Origin: Neolentinus lepideus HHB14362 ss-1
Taxonomy: Eukaryota > Basidiomycota > Agaricomycetes > Gloeophyllales > Gloeophyllaceae
Assembly: GCA_001632425.1 (NCBI GenBank)
Contig: KV425564.1
Coordinates: forward strand, 372,001 to 436,000
Reading direction: 5' to 3'
DNA length: 64,000 bases
The first letter of the stretch is position 1; each line of letters starts with the position of its first letter. Below are positions 48,019 through 59,779 of the stretch, one piece after another. The notes under the pieces were generated by a model. That model had not been told where the DNA came from. It did not search any database and was given only the letters and a program-made list of their open reading frames with translations. The position numbers and the translations under genes are program-made.

Positions 48019-49958
48019 TTTGGTTTGTAGTGCCTATGGTGTTAGATTCAAGATGTATGTCTCAGAGCAGAGATGAAGATGTGTAGTTGATTGTTCGTCA
48101 AGTATGCAATGCAGTAAGTATCAGAAACCCAATAGACCGAGAAGGATAAGACTATAGAGAGCGAGGCATGAAAGCAGCGTGTATGGCTCGAGTACGACAC
48201 GAGTACAAGTCGTAAAGACGGAGGAACAACCTGCAGGAAGACGTGAACCGTACACGTTTTTGTCGGACAAAAGGTTGACGTGATTGAATCAGGACCTGAC
48301 ACGGCACTATAAATGGGTAAAACGGGTCTACTCATTGTATCTTCTCGCTGATCTACACAGAATAGGATGAGCAGAAGCAAATCGATCCCATTGCAGAACC
48401 AGGTATCGATGCTGTAGATAGCGATCACTCAAGCCTCAAGTAAGGGGGAGTCAATCGGTTAAGAGGCGTGCGCACTAGCAAGGGACAAGGCGCGGATCAA
48501 AGAGCGTGTGAATCCCGATGCACTTTCTCTTTGCACCGTTTCTTGGCAAACGCACTCGCGTGCACCAGGATGAGAACTGAGGCCTGAGGATGCGTTCGAT
48601 TAGAAAACTCGAATGAAGTGTCTCTACCAAGGCGTCTGAGATGAGATCCTTTCAGCTCCTTTCGCACCCCTTTGCGGGCCACCGACGAGATGCACGTAGT
48701 GATGTTCTACTACGTATAGTCGACTCTCCCATACTCCCTAATAACCCATAGATTTTGGGGTCCACGGATCCGCAATTAATACTAAATATCCTCTCCCCAA
48801 ACCCGTACTCTGTAATAACCCATAACTTTTGGCTTCCACGGACCGCAATGGACAGAGTCGACTGTATATCGTCCTTCGACACCAAGTTAATTTCATAAGG
48901 AACCTTGCGATTCCTAATTTCAGCCAATCATGGAGTACTATACACTAATAATCAGGATTTAGAAAAATATGATATTCTCTAGCAGCCGCGCCATGACCTT
49001 CCGTTTCTGTCAGCCAGGTCTTGCTGCCTCGTCGCGCTTCTCGAGGCTACTCTTCGATCAGTGCCATGTTCTCCTGTCCGTGTACGTGCAAGCATATTTT
49101 TCTGGTAACTTGACATTGAACGCCGACTGATACTCACAAGAGCGTTATGTTCAACACAGTAACCAACGGAGTATCTAGGACCATCTTTTGCGACATCCTT
49201 TCAGTTCACTGTGTCCACTGAATTGTGAAACACTCCTGAATGAGAAGGCATACTGTCTGAAGGTCACTCGTGAGTAGATGTTCCACGATGTATTGTGCCG
49301 ACTCCTCATAAAGACATTCCTGTAAGGGATGTCACAGTTCATTATCCGACCCAAGCCAACTGAGCCTCAGGATGATCTTCCTGAAGATTCGATGCTAACC
49401 TGTTTATGGGTCTGCATCGTGAAGCATTCTCACAAGTGGTGCACCATATCACGGCAAGTCGGGCCACGCAAAGACTTGATCTCGGACCCGAAGGGCAAAT
49501 GTAGTCATTCCTCAAGCAGCCTGGGATAAGTAGCCTCGCGCTGCGAGTCTCACACAGGCTAGAAGGTGCCCAGTCATGATGCTTTCGCCCCGTGGAAGGT
49601 CGTGCAGTTCTTCCATAATAACGAATCTAGTAGTAGTCTCCTAATATGTCCCAAATGCTGTGATATCGTCTGTATAGCTATCACAGTCGACACCGAGGTG
49701 CGCATAATCTCGCTTCCATGTTACAGGTCCCGTACTTTTCCCCTCGCCTATTGGCCAGCAAAGTTAATCTCTACGTCGGAGAAGCAGGCGTATACAAGGC
49801 CACAAATTTGCGAAAGGAGCCGTCCTTAGGTACATAAGCGGTATGTATGCCTTCCGACGGTCTAGCAATTACTCCCCCGGTTGTCAGCGGTATGTCTCAC
49901 TTCTTATCTGCGTATGGGCTGGCTGACAATGTTCCTACAACAGAAGTGTTCTGCTGAT
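48019..49958. other. Intergenic, 1.9 kb, with a MITE-like element
   Basis: No gene supported. It contains the MITE-like element at 48718-48863. A GTATGT..ACAACAG interval at about 49890-49943, just before the next gene, looks like a 5' UTR intron. Confidence 0.5.
48718..48863. mobile_element. Short non-autonomous DNA element (MITE-like)
   Basis: Perfect 10-bp terminal inverted repeats AGTCGACTCT (48718-48727) and AGAGTCGACT (48854-48863), with TA-containing flanks (GTAT on the left, GTATAT on the right). Inside are two imperfect direct repeats of about 47 bp (48729-48776 and 48802-48848) sharing TAATAACCCATA, TCCACGGA and CCGCAAT. It has no coding capacity. The TIR style and TA flank resemble Tc1/mariner-pogo-derived MITEs; that assignment is inference. 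Confidence 0.55.
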
Positions 49959-50351
49959 ATGCCTAAGATCTACGTTGCCCACTACGGCCATCCCCTTCTC
50001 AAGGGAGCTAAACACTGGGCTCTCCTTATTCCTGAGGCGAACAACAGAGATTACACCGCCTATCAAGTCACGGGCTCGACCGACACTTACGAAGTAAAGC
50101 CCCCGGAGCTTGTGAGGCCAGAGATATCCAAGTCGTACATGGGTAAAGTCGAAGTGGGCGAGATCAACGCCAATCAGCAGGAACAGTTTGCGACCGTCAC
50201 ATTGAATGTTCCTATCGTCAGGGGGAACACTCACTGGAACTGTCAGAACTGGGTAATCGAAGTGCTGAAGACGATGAAGGAGAACGGATTTCAGGTGACT
50301 GCCTATAGCTTGGAGGAACTTCAAGCCATGCTTGCCGCGACCTTGCCTTAA
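49959..50351 (+). CDS. Small LRAT/papain-like-fold protein, function unknown
   Basis: 130 residues. HWALLIP near the N terminus (His19) and WNCQNWVIEVLKTMKENGF near the C terminus (Cys95) have the spacing and local sequence of the His and Cys of LRAT/HRASLS-type permuted papain-like proteins, where they form the catalytic pair. Between them are predicted beta strands (YTAYQVTG; GKVEVGEIN; EQFATVTLNVPIV). A start at 49959 is favoured because the preceding bases look like a 5' UTR intron acceptor (acaacag). Many Agaricomycetes carry proteins of this type, but no substrate is known to me. It is convergent with the kinase-like gene, only 52 bp apart. Confidence 0.7.
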   Translation: MPKIYVAHYGHPLLKGAKHWALLIPEANNRDYTAYQVTGSTDTYEVKPPELVRPEISKSYMGKVEVGEINANQQEQFATVTLNVPIVRGNTHWNCQNWVIEVLKTMKENGFQVTAYSLEELQAMLAATLP

Positions 50352-50403
50352 ACAGGATGTGTTCTTTGTTTCCCGCAGTCAGTAGAGAACTAAGATACAA
50401 TGT

Positions 50404-51332
50404 CTAGAATGGCGCGCCACCGTTCACAATGATATACTGATCATCGGCTTTCATCTCGGAGTCGTATGGAGGGACCATCTCCCGCGAAAGGATTAACCAC
50501 TCTTCATCTTCCCACATGCCGTGCACGGTCTTGACGTACTCCCAGTATTCTGGCATCCACCCCGCCATCTCCCAGTCGATTATAGCTGCCAGATTGTTGT
50601 CGTGATCAATCAGGACATTACGTTTCCCGATATCACCGTGAGTGAATAGGATCCGATGGTCATCCTTCAGCTGGATCCTGATATTCTCAACGTCTCTGCG
50701 CGCTCCTGGCTCCCAGAGGAAATGGTCTAGTAGGCTGAGCCGATATTCATTGAAAGCGTGCTCAGACTCGAACGGACCACAACGTTGGACTCTCACGCGT
50801 TCGTCCCACAATGCTGCACCATCTACAGGGCAGATCATGCCTCGCAGAGCGTCTGGCTGCGGGAGAGCTCTGAGCTCCTCGATAGCAGATCTGATCTGCC
50901 GCGTAATTCTGAGCTTGTCGTCCTTACTCAAAAGCTTCCATCGTTCATGGAGAGTGTATGTACCATGAAGCCACTCCATGATAAGTACACCTTCTCCATT
51001 CGGTAGCGTCCAATATTTGTACGCCTTCGGGACGCGTATGGTAGTGCGCGCAGAAACAAAGCGCATTGTAGCGGCTTCCGTAGAGCGAACGCAGCGTCCG
51101 ACCTTCATCACGGTGTGCCTTGAAAGTCGAAAGACGCGGGGGTGATTTGATGGGTACAATCGTCGGGACCAACGCTCCAATACATCAGTCGGCGTCCAGG
51201 GCGTCAATAGGCAGATTAGACGGACTTCCAGCCATTGCAGGATGCCGGAGAGCCTGGGTTGAGTCTTGATCCAGCTACAAGAATCAACCTCGATGCCTGT
51301 ATACTACAAACGCAATGATTCACTTACACCAT
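50404..51332 (-). CDS. Aminoglycoside phosphotransferase (APH)-family kinase-like protein
   Basis: Exons 51328-51332 and 50404-51274 give 291 residues. The first exon is 5 nt (ATGGT); the join gives MVWIKTQPRLSGILQWLEV. Kinase-like features: LSRHTVMKVG (nucleotide-binding Lys), VLIMEWLHGTYTLHERWKLL (hinge), the catalytic HGDIGKRNVLID (Brenner motif with Asp and Asn) and AAIIDWEMAGWMPEYWEYVK in place of DFG. This is the standard fungal APH-domain form; these proteins are abundant in basidiomycetes and their substrates are mostly unknown. An antibiotic-resistance role should not be assumed. Divergent from PEX12, with 151 bp between starts. Confidence 0.85.
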
Positions 51333-51483
51333 TTTTACCAGCACTATAGTGCTAACTTCAACCCGTGAGAGTGGGACCCATAATTGCCTACAAACGCGCC
51401 ACCGCGTGCAGTCGAATTAGGCGCCCATGTCATGATCCGAAATCCTGAATCCGAGCGCCCACGGCGTAACAGCAACAGCAAGG

Positions 51484-52864
51484 ATGGAGTTCTTCAACAA
51501 CGTCGGCGGCGACTCCTCTAAGCCTTCCCTGTTCGAGCTCATCGCGCAGGAGCAGCTCCGAGATCTCCTTCAGCCCGCTCTGAAGTATGTACTGTCGGTG
51601 AGTGCTTGCAAACATCCCGTAGAGTGATCTAACGGATCGATGTCTAGGTGTTTGCTCAACGATACCCGAGGTATCTACTACGTATAGTGAATCGCTATGA
51701 AGAGTTCTATACGTTCATCATGTTGTTCGTGGAACGGCATTACCTCCGGACACATAGTAAGCACATCCGCTGCCTGTAAGGCTGATCATATGATTTATCT
51801 TGCTACAGACGCCTCATTTGCAGAGAATTTCTATGGGCTGAAGCGGAGAAGGAGACCACTGATAGAACCGGAAAGAGCCAAGGCGGCTGTAGGGGGTGTA
51901 TTCGAGGAGGAGAAGTTGCGTGATCGCGAGATACGGAGGTCACTGGTACTTCTTGTACGTGTATTACTCCTTTGTACATTACTGCGTACCACCCTGATAC
52001 ACGATAATCAGGTAGGTATACCATATCTCCGGTCAAAAGCACAAGACTACTACGAGGACCTAGGAGGAGGTATTGACCCCGAGATTTTAGACGAGAACGC
52101 GAATAGTCGGCATATTCGCGCTCTAACGGATCAGGTTAGTATCTGTAACTTCGCATTCGAGGCCTGGGACTAAACCATGAAACTAGAGTTTCAAGGGTCG
52201 ATGTCGGAGGGCGTTCAAAGCAGCATATCCTTGGCTAAACATGTCTTGGGAACTATGGTTGTTGGCCTTCGACGTGGCTTATCTTTTCGACCGGACGCCG
52301 TTCTACCGACCATGGTTATCGTGGGTAGGTGTTGACCTGCGCCGGCTGGGCATGGATGACTATGTATGTATGATCTTCCTCGTATTACAACGTTTGTTGA
52401 TGTTCTTGATCCAGCGTGAAGCTGCACTTATTGCACAACGAAACACAAACTCACCGGCACGTTCAAAGAGCGCGTTTACTCTGATGCGAAGGTTCCTTCT
52501 CAGGTCACCGCGGCTTCTGCTTGACTCGCTGAAGGTCGCCCTTCCTCTTGCGATATTCTTTGTCAAATTTCTGGAATGGTGGTATTCACCGTCATCTCCG
52601 GCGCGATCCCTCATGACATCGCCTCTCGGGCCTCCAGTCCCCCCTCCAAAATTGCTACCGTCTCATCCACAGGGACTCCAGATCGATGGCGCGCAGTACG
52701 GCCAGTGTCCACTATGCAGGGGTGCCATCGCAAATGCCACGGCACTGCCGTCGGGGTATGTATTCTGCTATCGATGTGCCTACGAGCAGGTTCAAAAGGA
52801 GGGCAGATGTCCCGTTACGTTTCTTCCGGCGCGATTGTGGGAGTTGAGAAAAGTTTTGGTCTGA
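51484..52864 (+). CDS. PEX12: Peroxin 12 (RING-finger E3 of the peroxisomal export complex)
   Basis: Membrane RING protein of the PEX2-PEX10-PEX12 ligase that ubiquitinates the import receptor PEX5. Exons 51484-51597, 51648-51756, 51809-51954, 52012-52134, 52187-52363 and 52415-52864 give 372 residues. Conserved segments: [20 protein letters not shown] at the N terminus, [48 protein letters not shown] and a C-terminal degenerate [24 protein letters not shown] followed by [18 protein letters not shown]. The reduced set of Cys/His ligands is normal for PEX12. All junctions fit in phase. Confidence 0.95.
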
Positions 52865-53258
52865 TGATCGCTCTAGATGATATAGTTGGAACGCACGTTC
52901 GTTAGCACACATTCTCTGTTTGTTCTAGCATAATGCTGTCGCGGACTCGGAAATAGCTTTCGCTGGACGTTGCAGCTGGAATCGTAAGATGAGGCTGAAG
53001 AGTCGCCCCCAACGCTGACGAGGGAGAGGATTTGAGGCCGACCTTCTCAGCAGAGCGATTTAGGGACGAATTACAGTGATTGCCTTTGTGGGCACGTGCG
53101 TCGTACCGAGATCTAGATGGGCGGCCCGTTTTGGACATGTCAAGAATCTCGTTCAGCCTTAAGTCTTTACATATCTTCATGCTCTTCCGTATTTCGTTGG
53201 CGCTACTCTCCTTCAAACACTCTATTCTCTGCATCGAGGTCTAGAGTCAAGCGTAAAT
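52865..53258. other. Intergenic between PEX12 and PHO81
   Basis: 394 bp separating two tandem + strand genes; no gene seen. Confidence 0.5.
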
Positions 53259-56200
53259 ATGAAGGTACGCATTATCCGAGACAGTCCCGAAATTCGGTTC
53301 ACTAAAACCACCGTAGTTTGGCAAGCAGATCCAAGCGAACCAGATACCGGGCTGGTCACCCTATTATCTTGATTATAAGGCCCTCAAGAAAATTATCTCG
53401 CTTCTCACTTCCAAATCACAAGAAACGACTACCCCCACGGAGGCCTTGACCTCTTCCGTCAGACCAACCGACCTGTTCCAACGTGCCTCCCCAGCCCCGG
53501 AAACACCGGCTACACTTGCCCACCAGGCGCCGGGGCATGTCTTTACAACTGAATTTCCAGTTCCCTCGATTATATCAACGTTGGGGCTCGATGAAGACAG
53601 AGATCCTAATTTCCAAGCCCACAAAGCTGCCTTTTTCTTCAGACTTGAGCGCGAGCTCGAAAAGGCATGAAAGTCTCCCCTCTATCGACGAATCCTGTGG
53701 CTAATATATGAGGTCAGATCAATGCCTTCTACCTCCAGAAGGAAGCAGAACTCAGGCTCAGGCTCGAGACTTTACTAGCCAAGCGCAGGGCTGCCGCAAT
53801 GCGCGTTCTGCCGGACACCGACGATGATAACATCCAAAATCACGTCGAATGGATAGCTGTCCAGGAGGGCTTCCGCCTTCTTGAACGAGACCTTGGAAAG
53901 CTGCAGGTATAAAACTCGACTGTCCACATTTTCCGCTCATGCAAATATGGTGCTCTCCAGCAATTTATCGAGATTAACGCTACAGGTTTTCGGAAAATTC
54001 TCAAGAAATGGGATAAGCGGTCCAAGTCTAGCACAAAGGAGTTATATCTGGCCCGCCAAGTCGACGTTCAGCCTGTATTCAACCGTCAGGTCCGTCTTGC
54101 TCTTGGCCCCGGCCCACTCACACGTTCATGAACACCCTCTAGTTAATTTCGGAAATGTCCGATACGGTGGCTGCGTGTCTTCTGGACATAACGGACTTGT
54201 CCACAGGACTAAAGGTCGAACGACCCGCGGTGGACGACATAATCTTTACTCACCAACTTGCAGTTGAAGGTACCCCAGGACTAGGACCATTCCGGGACCT
54301 CGAAAGTAATCTGCGTAAAGCAGTAGCGAACTTTGACGCCGACGCCATCCGGGAAATTGTTCACTACTCGGATACTCTAACACAGCAGCAGGTGGGCAAG
54401 ACCAACGTGACGCGGATCCTCTGGAAAGCTGTCATTGATGCACCCCCTGACCTTGCCGACCTTATCATGTCCTGCGCCGCCAACCCATTCGATTTCCAAT
54501 TCGTGGATGACATTAATGGACGAACTTGTCTCCACGAAGTAGCCATTGCTGGCATACTACGTCTTGTCGGTATATGCTTGGATCAGGGTGTCCAACGGCA
54601 CAAGACCGATGTCTATGGACGTTCAGCTCTTCATTATGCCTGCATGAATGGTCATGCTGAAATCTGCCGGCGACTTCTGAACGCTGAACTGTCCCCGTTC
54701 GCCTTGGATATGGACAATTATAGTCCTCTCGTCTACGCCATCCTGAGCGGGAACGTCGACTGCGTCCGGGCTTTGTTAGATATAGGTCATGTTCAGATTG
54801 AATCATTGGAACCGCAAGGTGATCTGATGCCGCTGTCACTTGCTAGTCAAGCTGGATACGTCGACATTGTGCTGCTGTTACTTCAACATGGCGCTAAGAG
54901 TCTACCAAATACAAACGGCGAGTATCCTGCACACCTCGCTGCCAGAGCTGGTCATGCAGTCATCGTCCGCCATCTATTAAGTCTAGACGGATGGGACACG
55001 CCTGATAAATACAGCGAGTGGACACCTCTCTTTCATGCCGCCCGTTATGGTCATGATCCTTGCATAGCAGTGCTTTTGGACGCTGGCGCTCGAGTCGATC
55101 ATCTGGATGAGTCCGGCAATATGGCCGTCCACTACTCTGCTTGGTACGGATACCAGAACTGCGTCGACCGACTCTTGGATGCTGCTACCCGACTACCGAT
55201 CAGCATGGAGGCGCAGGTTCTGTTGGGTCGATCGCCTCCATCCTCAGGAAGCCAGTCTCAACCTATGGAAATGGACATCGATATGATTCCTTCACTCTCG
55301 TTGCCCCCTCCCATCATGCCTTACCGCATATACGGGCACAATTATTTGGACAAGAACTGTCTAGTCCAGGTTTCCATCGGTCACTTTTTCTCCAGGTACA
55401 GCGAGTGCTCACGGCAGCCGAGCGCCGCTGTGCGACTTGACCCTCGTCTTAACGGAGCGCAGCCGAAGGATCGACATGCACTCGCCCCTTCGTTCTTGAA
55501 GCTCGTTATGACCTCTGCTACGGATACAAGTAGCGCTCCGTTCAGTCTAGCCTTGCCAGCGAAGTTGGAAGAAATGGAAGTCTTCACATTCCAAGTACCC
55601 TCGATGGACGCATTGCGACTGGAGTTCTCTATCTGCCCCAATTTTGGAACTAAGACAATAGCAAGAGCGGTCGCATTGCCGTTTGCTCTCAGTCGGGTGG
55701 AGAACAGTCAGCCCTTCATGCTACCGATACTTGATCATCGTCTACAAGTAATTGGAGAGGTAATGCCGATTTTCAATGTCATGCTTATCCATTCCTAACC
55801 AGTCGTGCCTAGATATCCTTCGAGGTGAATGTGATCACGCCATTTAGGGGTGTACAGCTAGAGGTCGGTGGTGCTATTGAGACTTACTGGAAGTCCCTAG
55901 TGCCTTCGGCATCAAATCCCATCTCAGCCAGGATTGGACTACAAGCATCCTCATCTCGACCCCCAGGTTCGACGCATACATCGCCCTCTACGCGCTCTAT
56001 CGTCGGACAAAGCGGTCATACATCCACAACATCATCCGTTACTGGTCCCCATATGCACGTAACAGTGCAGGTCACTCGAGACTTACACCCGGTCGTATAT
56101 GACAGCTGGCAATTGCCGGTGGAAGAATACGCTCTAGGCGTATCCGACCTTACCTTGGCTCAATTCGAAGCATTGGCAAGTCGGCTGAATCGGACGCTCG

Positions 56201-57009
56201 AAGCTCCTAGTACTGCTATTAGCACACAAGACTGGCAAAATCTTCTGCGAGAATCAATGTGCTCGCTGGAGATGTTGATGCAGGTGTGTTCCCATCTTTT
56301 TGAAGAAGTCTTTACGTGTCATGCTCCTTAGGTCCTACCATTCAGTTTCGGGCTGAGCCTCGACATCGCCTACCCACCAGATGCTATCCGAAAACGGCAT
56401 TCCCTCTATAATCGAATCGATTTGAATGAGGCCGTGGATAGTGTTCTCCGTACCATCTACCACACCTCATCTATGGCCGAAAGTGCCTTCGGCAGGCGGA
56501 GATTTGTGTTCATGTCTTCGTCGCCTGACATGTGCTCGTCGTTGAATTGGAAACAACCTAATTGTAAGCGACTTGTGTATCTTACGAGACCCCCGTCTGA
56601 CAGCTTGGAAGATCCTGTTTTCTTCGTCTCACAATGCGGCCAAACTGGTACCCATGCAAGCCCCACAACGTTAACGATACACGATGCAGATGATCGCCGT
56701 TTATCTAATCTAGGCGCTGCCGTCGAATTCGCGAAGTCGAACAATCTGCTAGGAGTTTGCCTTGATGCCCAGCTGCTGGTGAGCCTCGTGCACCTCGATA
56801 CTTTAATCACCGACTGATCTTACGTTCTCTAGGCACGGGTTCCTTCCTTGATTCAAGGGATCAAAGACTTGGGCCTCCTGGTTGGAACTTATGGATCCCC
56901 AGAAAGCCTAGCCAACTTGTCGGCTATTGTAGGCGCCGCCAGCCCCCTTGTTGACGCAGTCCTGCAGGACGGAGTACTGAATTTTATGGGTCACACCACC
57001 GCTTCATGA
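53259..57009 (+). CDS. PHO81: PHO81-like phosphate sensor (SPX, ankyrin, GDPD-like)
   Basis: Homolog of PHO81/NUC-2, the CDK inhibitor that switches on phosphate-starvation genes; SPX domains bind inositol pyrophosphates. Exons 53259-53264, 53317-53664, 53718-53906, 53961-54089, 54143-55759, 55813-56283, 56332-56778 and 56833-57009 give 1,127 residues. SPX: MKFGKQIQANQIPGWSPYYL and NAFYLQKEAELRLRLETLLA, then NATGFRKILKKWDKRSKSST (residues 1-230). Ankyrin repeats at about 345-560 (YGRSALHYACMNGHAEICRR, NGEYPAHLAARAGHAVIVRH). A C-terminal GDPD-like region at about 760-1127 (VLPFSFGLSLDIAYPPD). The second intron, 53665-53717, starts with GC, not GT. Confidence 0.93.
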
Positions 57010-57115
57010 CGTTGTATAAATATGTCTAATCTATGCTAAATTATAGAACGATACAGTATACTAGGCTTACATGCTGATGGGAGTCGATGTTGTACAATAT
57101 AAGGTGGATGGTAGT

Positions 57116-59779
57116 CTATATTGACGCATTATGCAGAGCGGCGTATGCGCCTTTGAGATCTATGAGTTCTTGATGAGTTCCAAATTCTGCAATGGTCTAG
57201 AAGCGGCCTCTGTTAACTTGAATCTGTATCAAGAAGCAGAACCAACTGACCCCATTCTGCATGTATGCTATTTTGTCTGCTCTTCGGGCCGTCAATAGCC
57301 GGTGCGTTATGAAAACAACAGTCCGCGTCCGTCCTTTGGGACTCGAAGAGAGCTTCTCGACGGTGTCACATGTTCTGTTCTGTGCATGAGCATCCAACGA
57401 GGACGTCTATAACGTGGATCAGTGATGAGTGTGTAATATACTAATAGTCAGCACCCGGCTTAGACTTACGGGTTCATCGAGCACGAGAAGATCCACTTCC
57501 GGTCGGTCAGCTCTCATGAACGCTCGCGAAAGTGCTATGTGCTGCCACTATAAACACGTGTCACGTGTCAATCAGATTGCCATTCAACCATAGACAACGT
57601 ACCTCGCCACCTGATAGGCCATGGTTCGTCGATGAAGGCCAAGGCTGCAAGCCCGGCATCTGTGGGTACGAGGAATCCGACCCGCTCGCATCGAGCCTCG
57701 TCTTCAACCCCTGCGGGAGAGCATCCACGATATGGCTGGCACCAGCCAACTTGACCGCATGCTGAATCTCACCCGGGTTGTACAGGTGCTCGATGTACCC
57801 CACACCTACGTTCTTCGCGACAGACGCGTTGAACTTTGAGAACCCTTGGAAAATAGTGGACACGTGTCGGTGGTACTCTTCTGGATCATACCGCCGGATG
57901 TCGACGTCGTTCACTAACAGCTCGCCGGCATCAAAGTCGAGAATCCGTGTGAGGATCTGCGCAAGAGTGGATTTACCTTTATTAACGCTGACGTTAGCTT
58001 TCCAGGGTCGGGGGTTAATATAATTAAGAGAACTGACCGGATCCATTGTGTCCGACTAAACGTTATGGAGATATGAATGATGAGGTTCTAGCAGTGAATT
58101 AATTACAAGAACGCAGTAACGTACCTATGGCGAGGCGCTCGCCTGGCTCGAGCTTGAAGCTGACACCTTTGAGCGCGGGCTCCATGCTTCCAGGGTACGT
58201 GTACGTCAAATTCCTTTGCTCAAGCATTAGTCCATACGAAAAGTTAATTCGGTGGGATTCACCTGCCTTGCCTCAATTTTCATTCCTCTAGAGAAGGCAC
58301 GGTAAGGAACAGCCATGCCCTTAGCAGGCATCAATTTTGGGCGGATGTCCATGGCAGCAGAGAACGCTCCCATTAGGAAAACACTCTGCAGGAGCATCCG
58401 GGTGGTGGTCAGCAATTCACGCAGTGCAAAGACCAGGCCTTGCACCGAATTTCGGTAAAATGCCATGGATCCAAGGGAACCGTCCGAACTCTGCAGCATC
58501 AGCAGCAAGGGTATCTGGAAACGTAAAAATCAGCAAACAGTTGACCAGAAGCTGTAGCGTTACAGACGTTCTGAGAGACAGCCAGAATATCGGCAAGACT
58601 GAGCTGCAGTTGCGCGAACAGCGAGGAAAGACTCAGTTCCTTGAACAAATCCGCGTCTAGTTCCTCGATACCAAGTAAAGTTCTACGCGCATTATCCCAA
58701 CAACGCAGTATCCATGGGCCCAGGCCGAACGCCAGAATTTCTCGCCGATGTGCCTCGCTGTAAGCCAAATTATGCATCTTTTCCAGTTTCGCAGCGGCTG
58801 CAGCTTCTTGAGGGTTGTACGGTTCGTCACTATCCGGCCGTGAGTACATGCGGAGCCAGCTGACAATGTGGGGGAACAGAACAATAACCGCGGTCAAGAG
58901 TAAGATGAATGAGTGGCTGGGGGATGTGCGAGCCAGGGAGCAGATTATGAAGACATGCGACGCCACTTCGCATAGGAGACTGAGTATGCGTACGAGGTCG
59001 AGAGGGGATAATAGACCGAAACCTCCGGCACCCGACTGCGCAAAGGAACGAACAAAAAGATCGGATTCATGTACGACGTCGCGCACCATCGGATCTGAAA
59101 GGGTGGGAATATCCAGCTGCAGCTGCAGTTGCATCTGTCTATGCTCTACTTCGAGGCGAGCCGAGTTGTAGACTAGTTTTTCGGTAGAGTTGCTGAATTA
59201 GAGCCATGTGATTGAAGTTAGTGCCTTCGCCACAAATGAAACAGATGTGCCTACATGAGTGAGTCTAGGACACTTTCCATAACCATTCTGGAAAACTCCC
59301 GGCTAAGGAGCCAAGGTAACTGTTTCATGTCGAAGTACCCCGTTGAGAACGCAGTTTGAATCTGTGATAGATATGCTTAACATTAAACGACAGTGGCAGT
59401 AAGTTACGGACATTACCTCATTTATGATCAGAGCCTGGGAATATCCCCTTAGCGCCGGGAAGACACCCCGCGCTATATTGAGCAACAGCAGAACCAGTGC
59501 CCGAAGTCTGTGGCGTCCCCATACCATTCGGAGCACCTTGGGCGTAGCCTCTTTGGCAATGTCGACAGCCAGCTTGACATTGCGGACTGTAAGGTGCCTC
59601 CGACCACCTGGGGTGAGAAGAAGGCCTTTGGAGCCAGGAACAGCTCGGGAGGCTAGCCAAGCATCGAAGGTCGACTCATGTGTTTGCATTGGCGGATGTT
59701 GCTTGCGACCAGAGGGAGGTAGTAGCTGCTGAAGCGAGCTGCGCAGGGCAAGGTTGAGGAACCAGGGACGGAGACTCAT
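57116..59779 (-). CDS. ABC transporter, single TMD-NBD (half-transporter)
   Basis: Exons 59417-59779, 59255-59361, 58568-59192, 58263-58514, 58125-58218, 58038-58055, 57603-57976, 57470-57547, 57251-57406 and 57116-57196 give 715 residues. Residues 1-440 hold a hydrophobic N-terminal half (VLLLLNIARGVFPALRGYSQ; FILLLTAVIVLFPHIVSWLR). The nucleotide-binding domain is complete: Walker A GHNGSGKST (about 483, split over an 18-nt exon), Q-loop area STIFQGFSKFN, signature LSGGE (about 607), Walker B VDLLVLDEP (about 630), D-loop SSLDA and H-loop FITHR. So ATPase function is likely, as a homodimer. Substrate and membrane are unknown; no targeting signal is obvious. Convergent with PHO81. Confidence 0.88.

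Noticed and set aside
50404..51332. Antibiotic resistance gene
   Set aside because: APH-fold proteins are a large, native family in mushrooms; intron and codon use match the neighbours, so transfer or resistance is not supported.
48705..51690. Shared CTACTACGTATAGT near 48708-48720 and within PEX12 exon 2 (near 51677-51690)
   Set aside because: The second copy encodes conserved PEX12 sequence, so the match is probably coincidence rather than an element copy.
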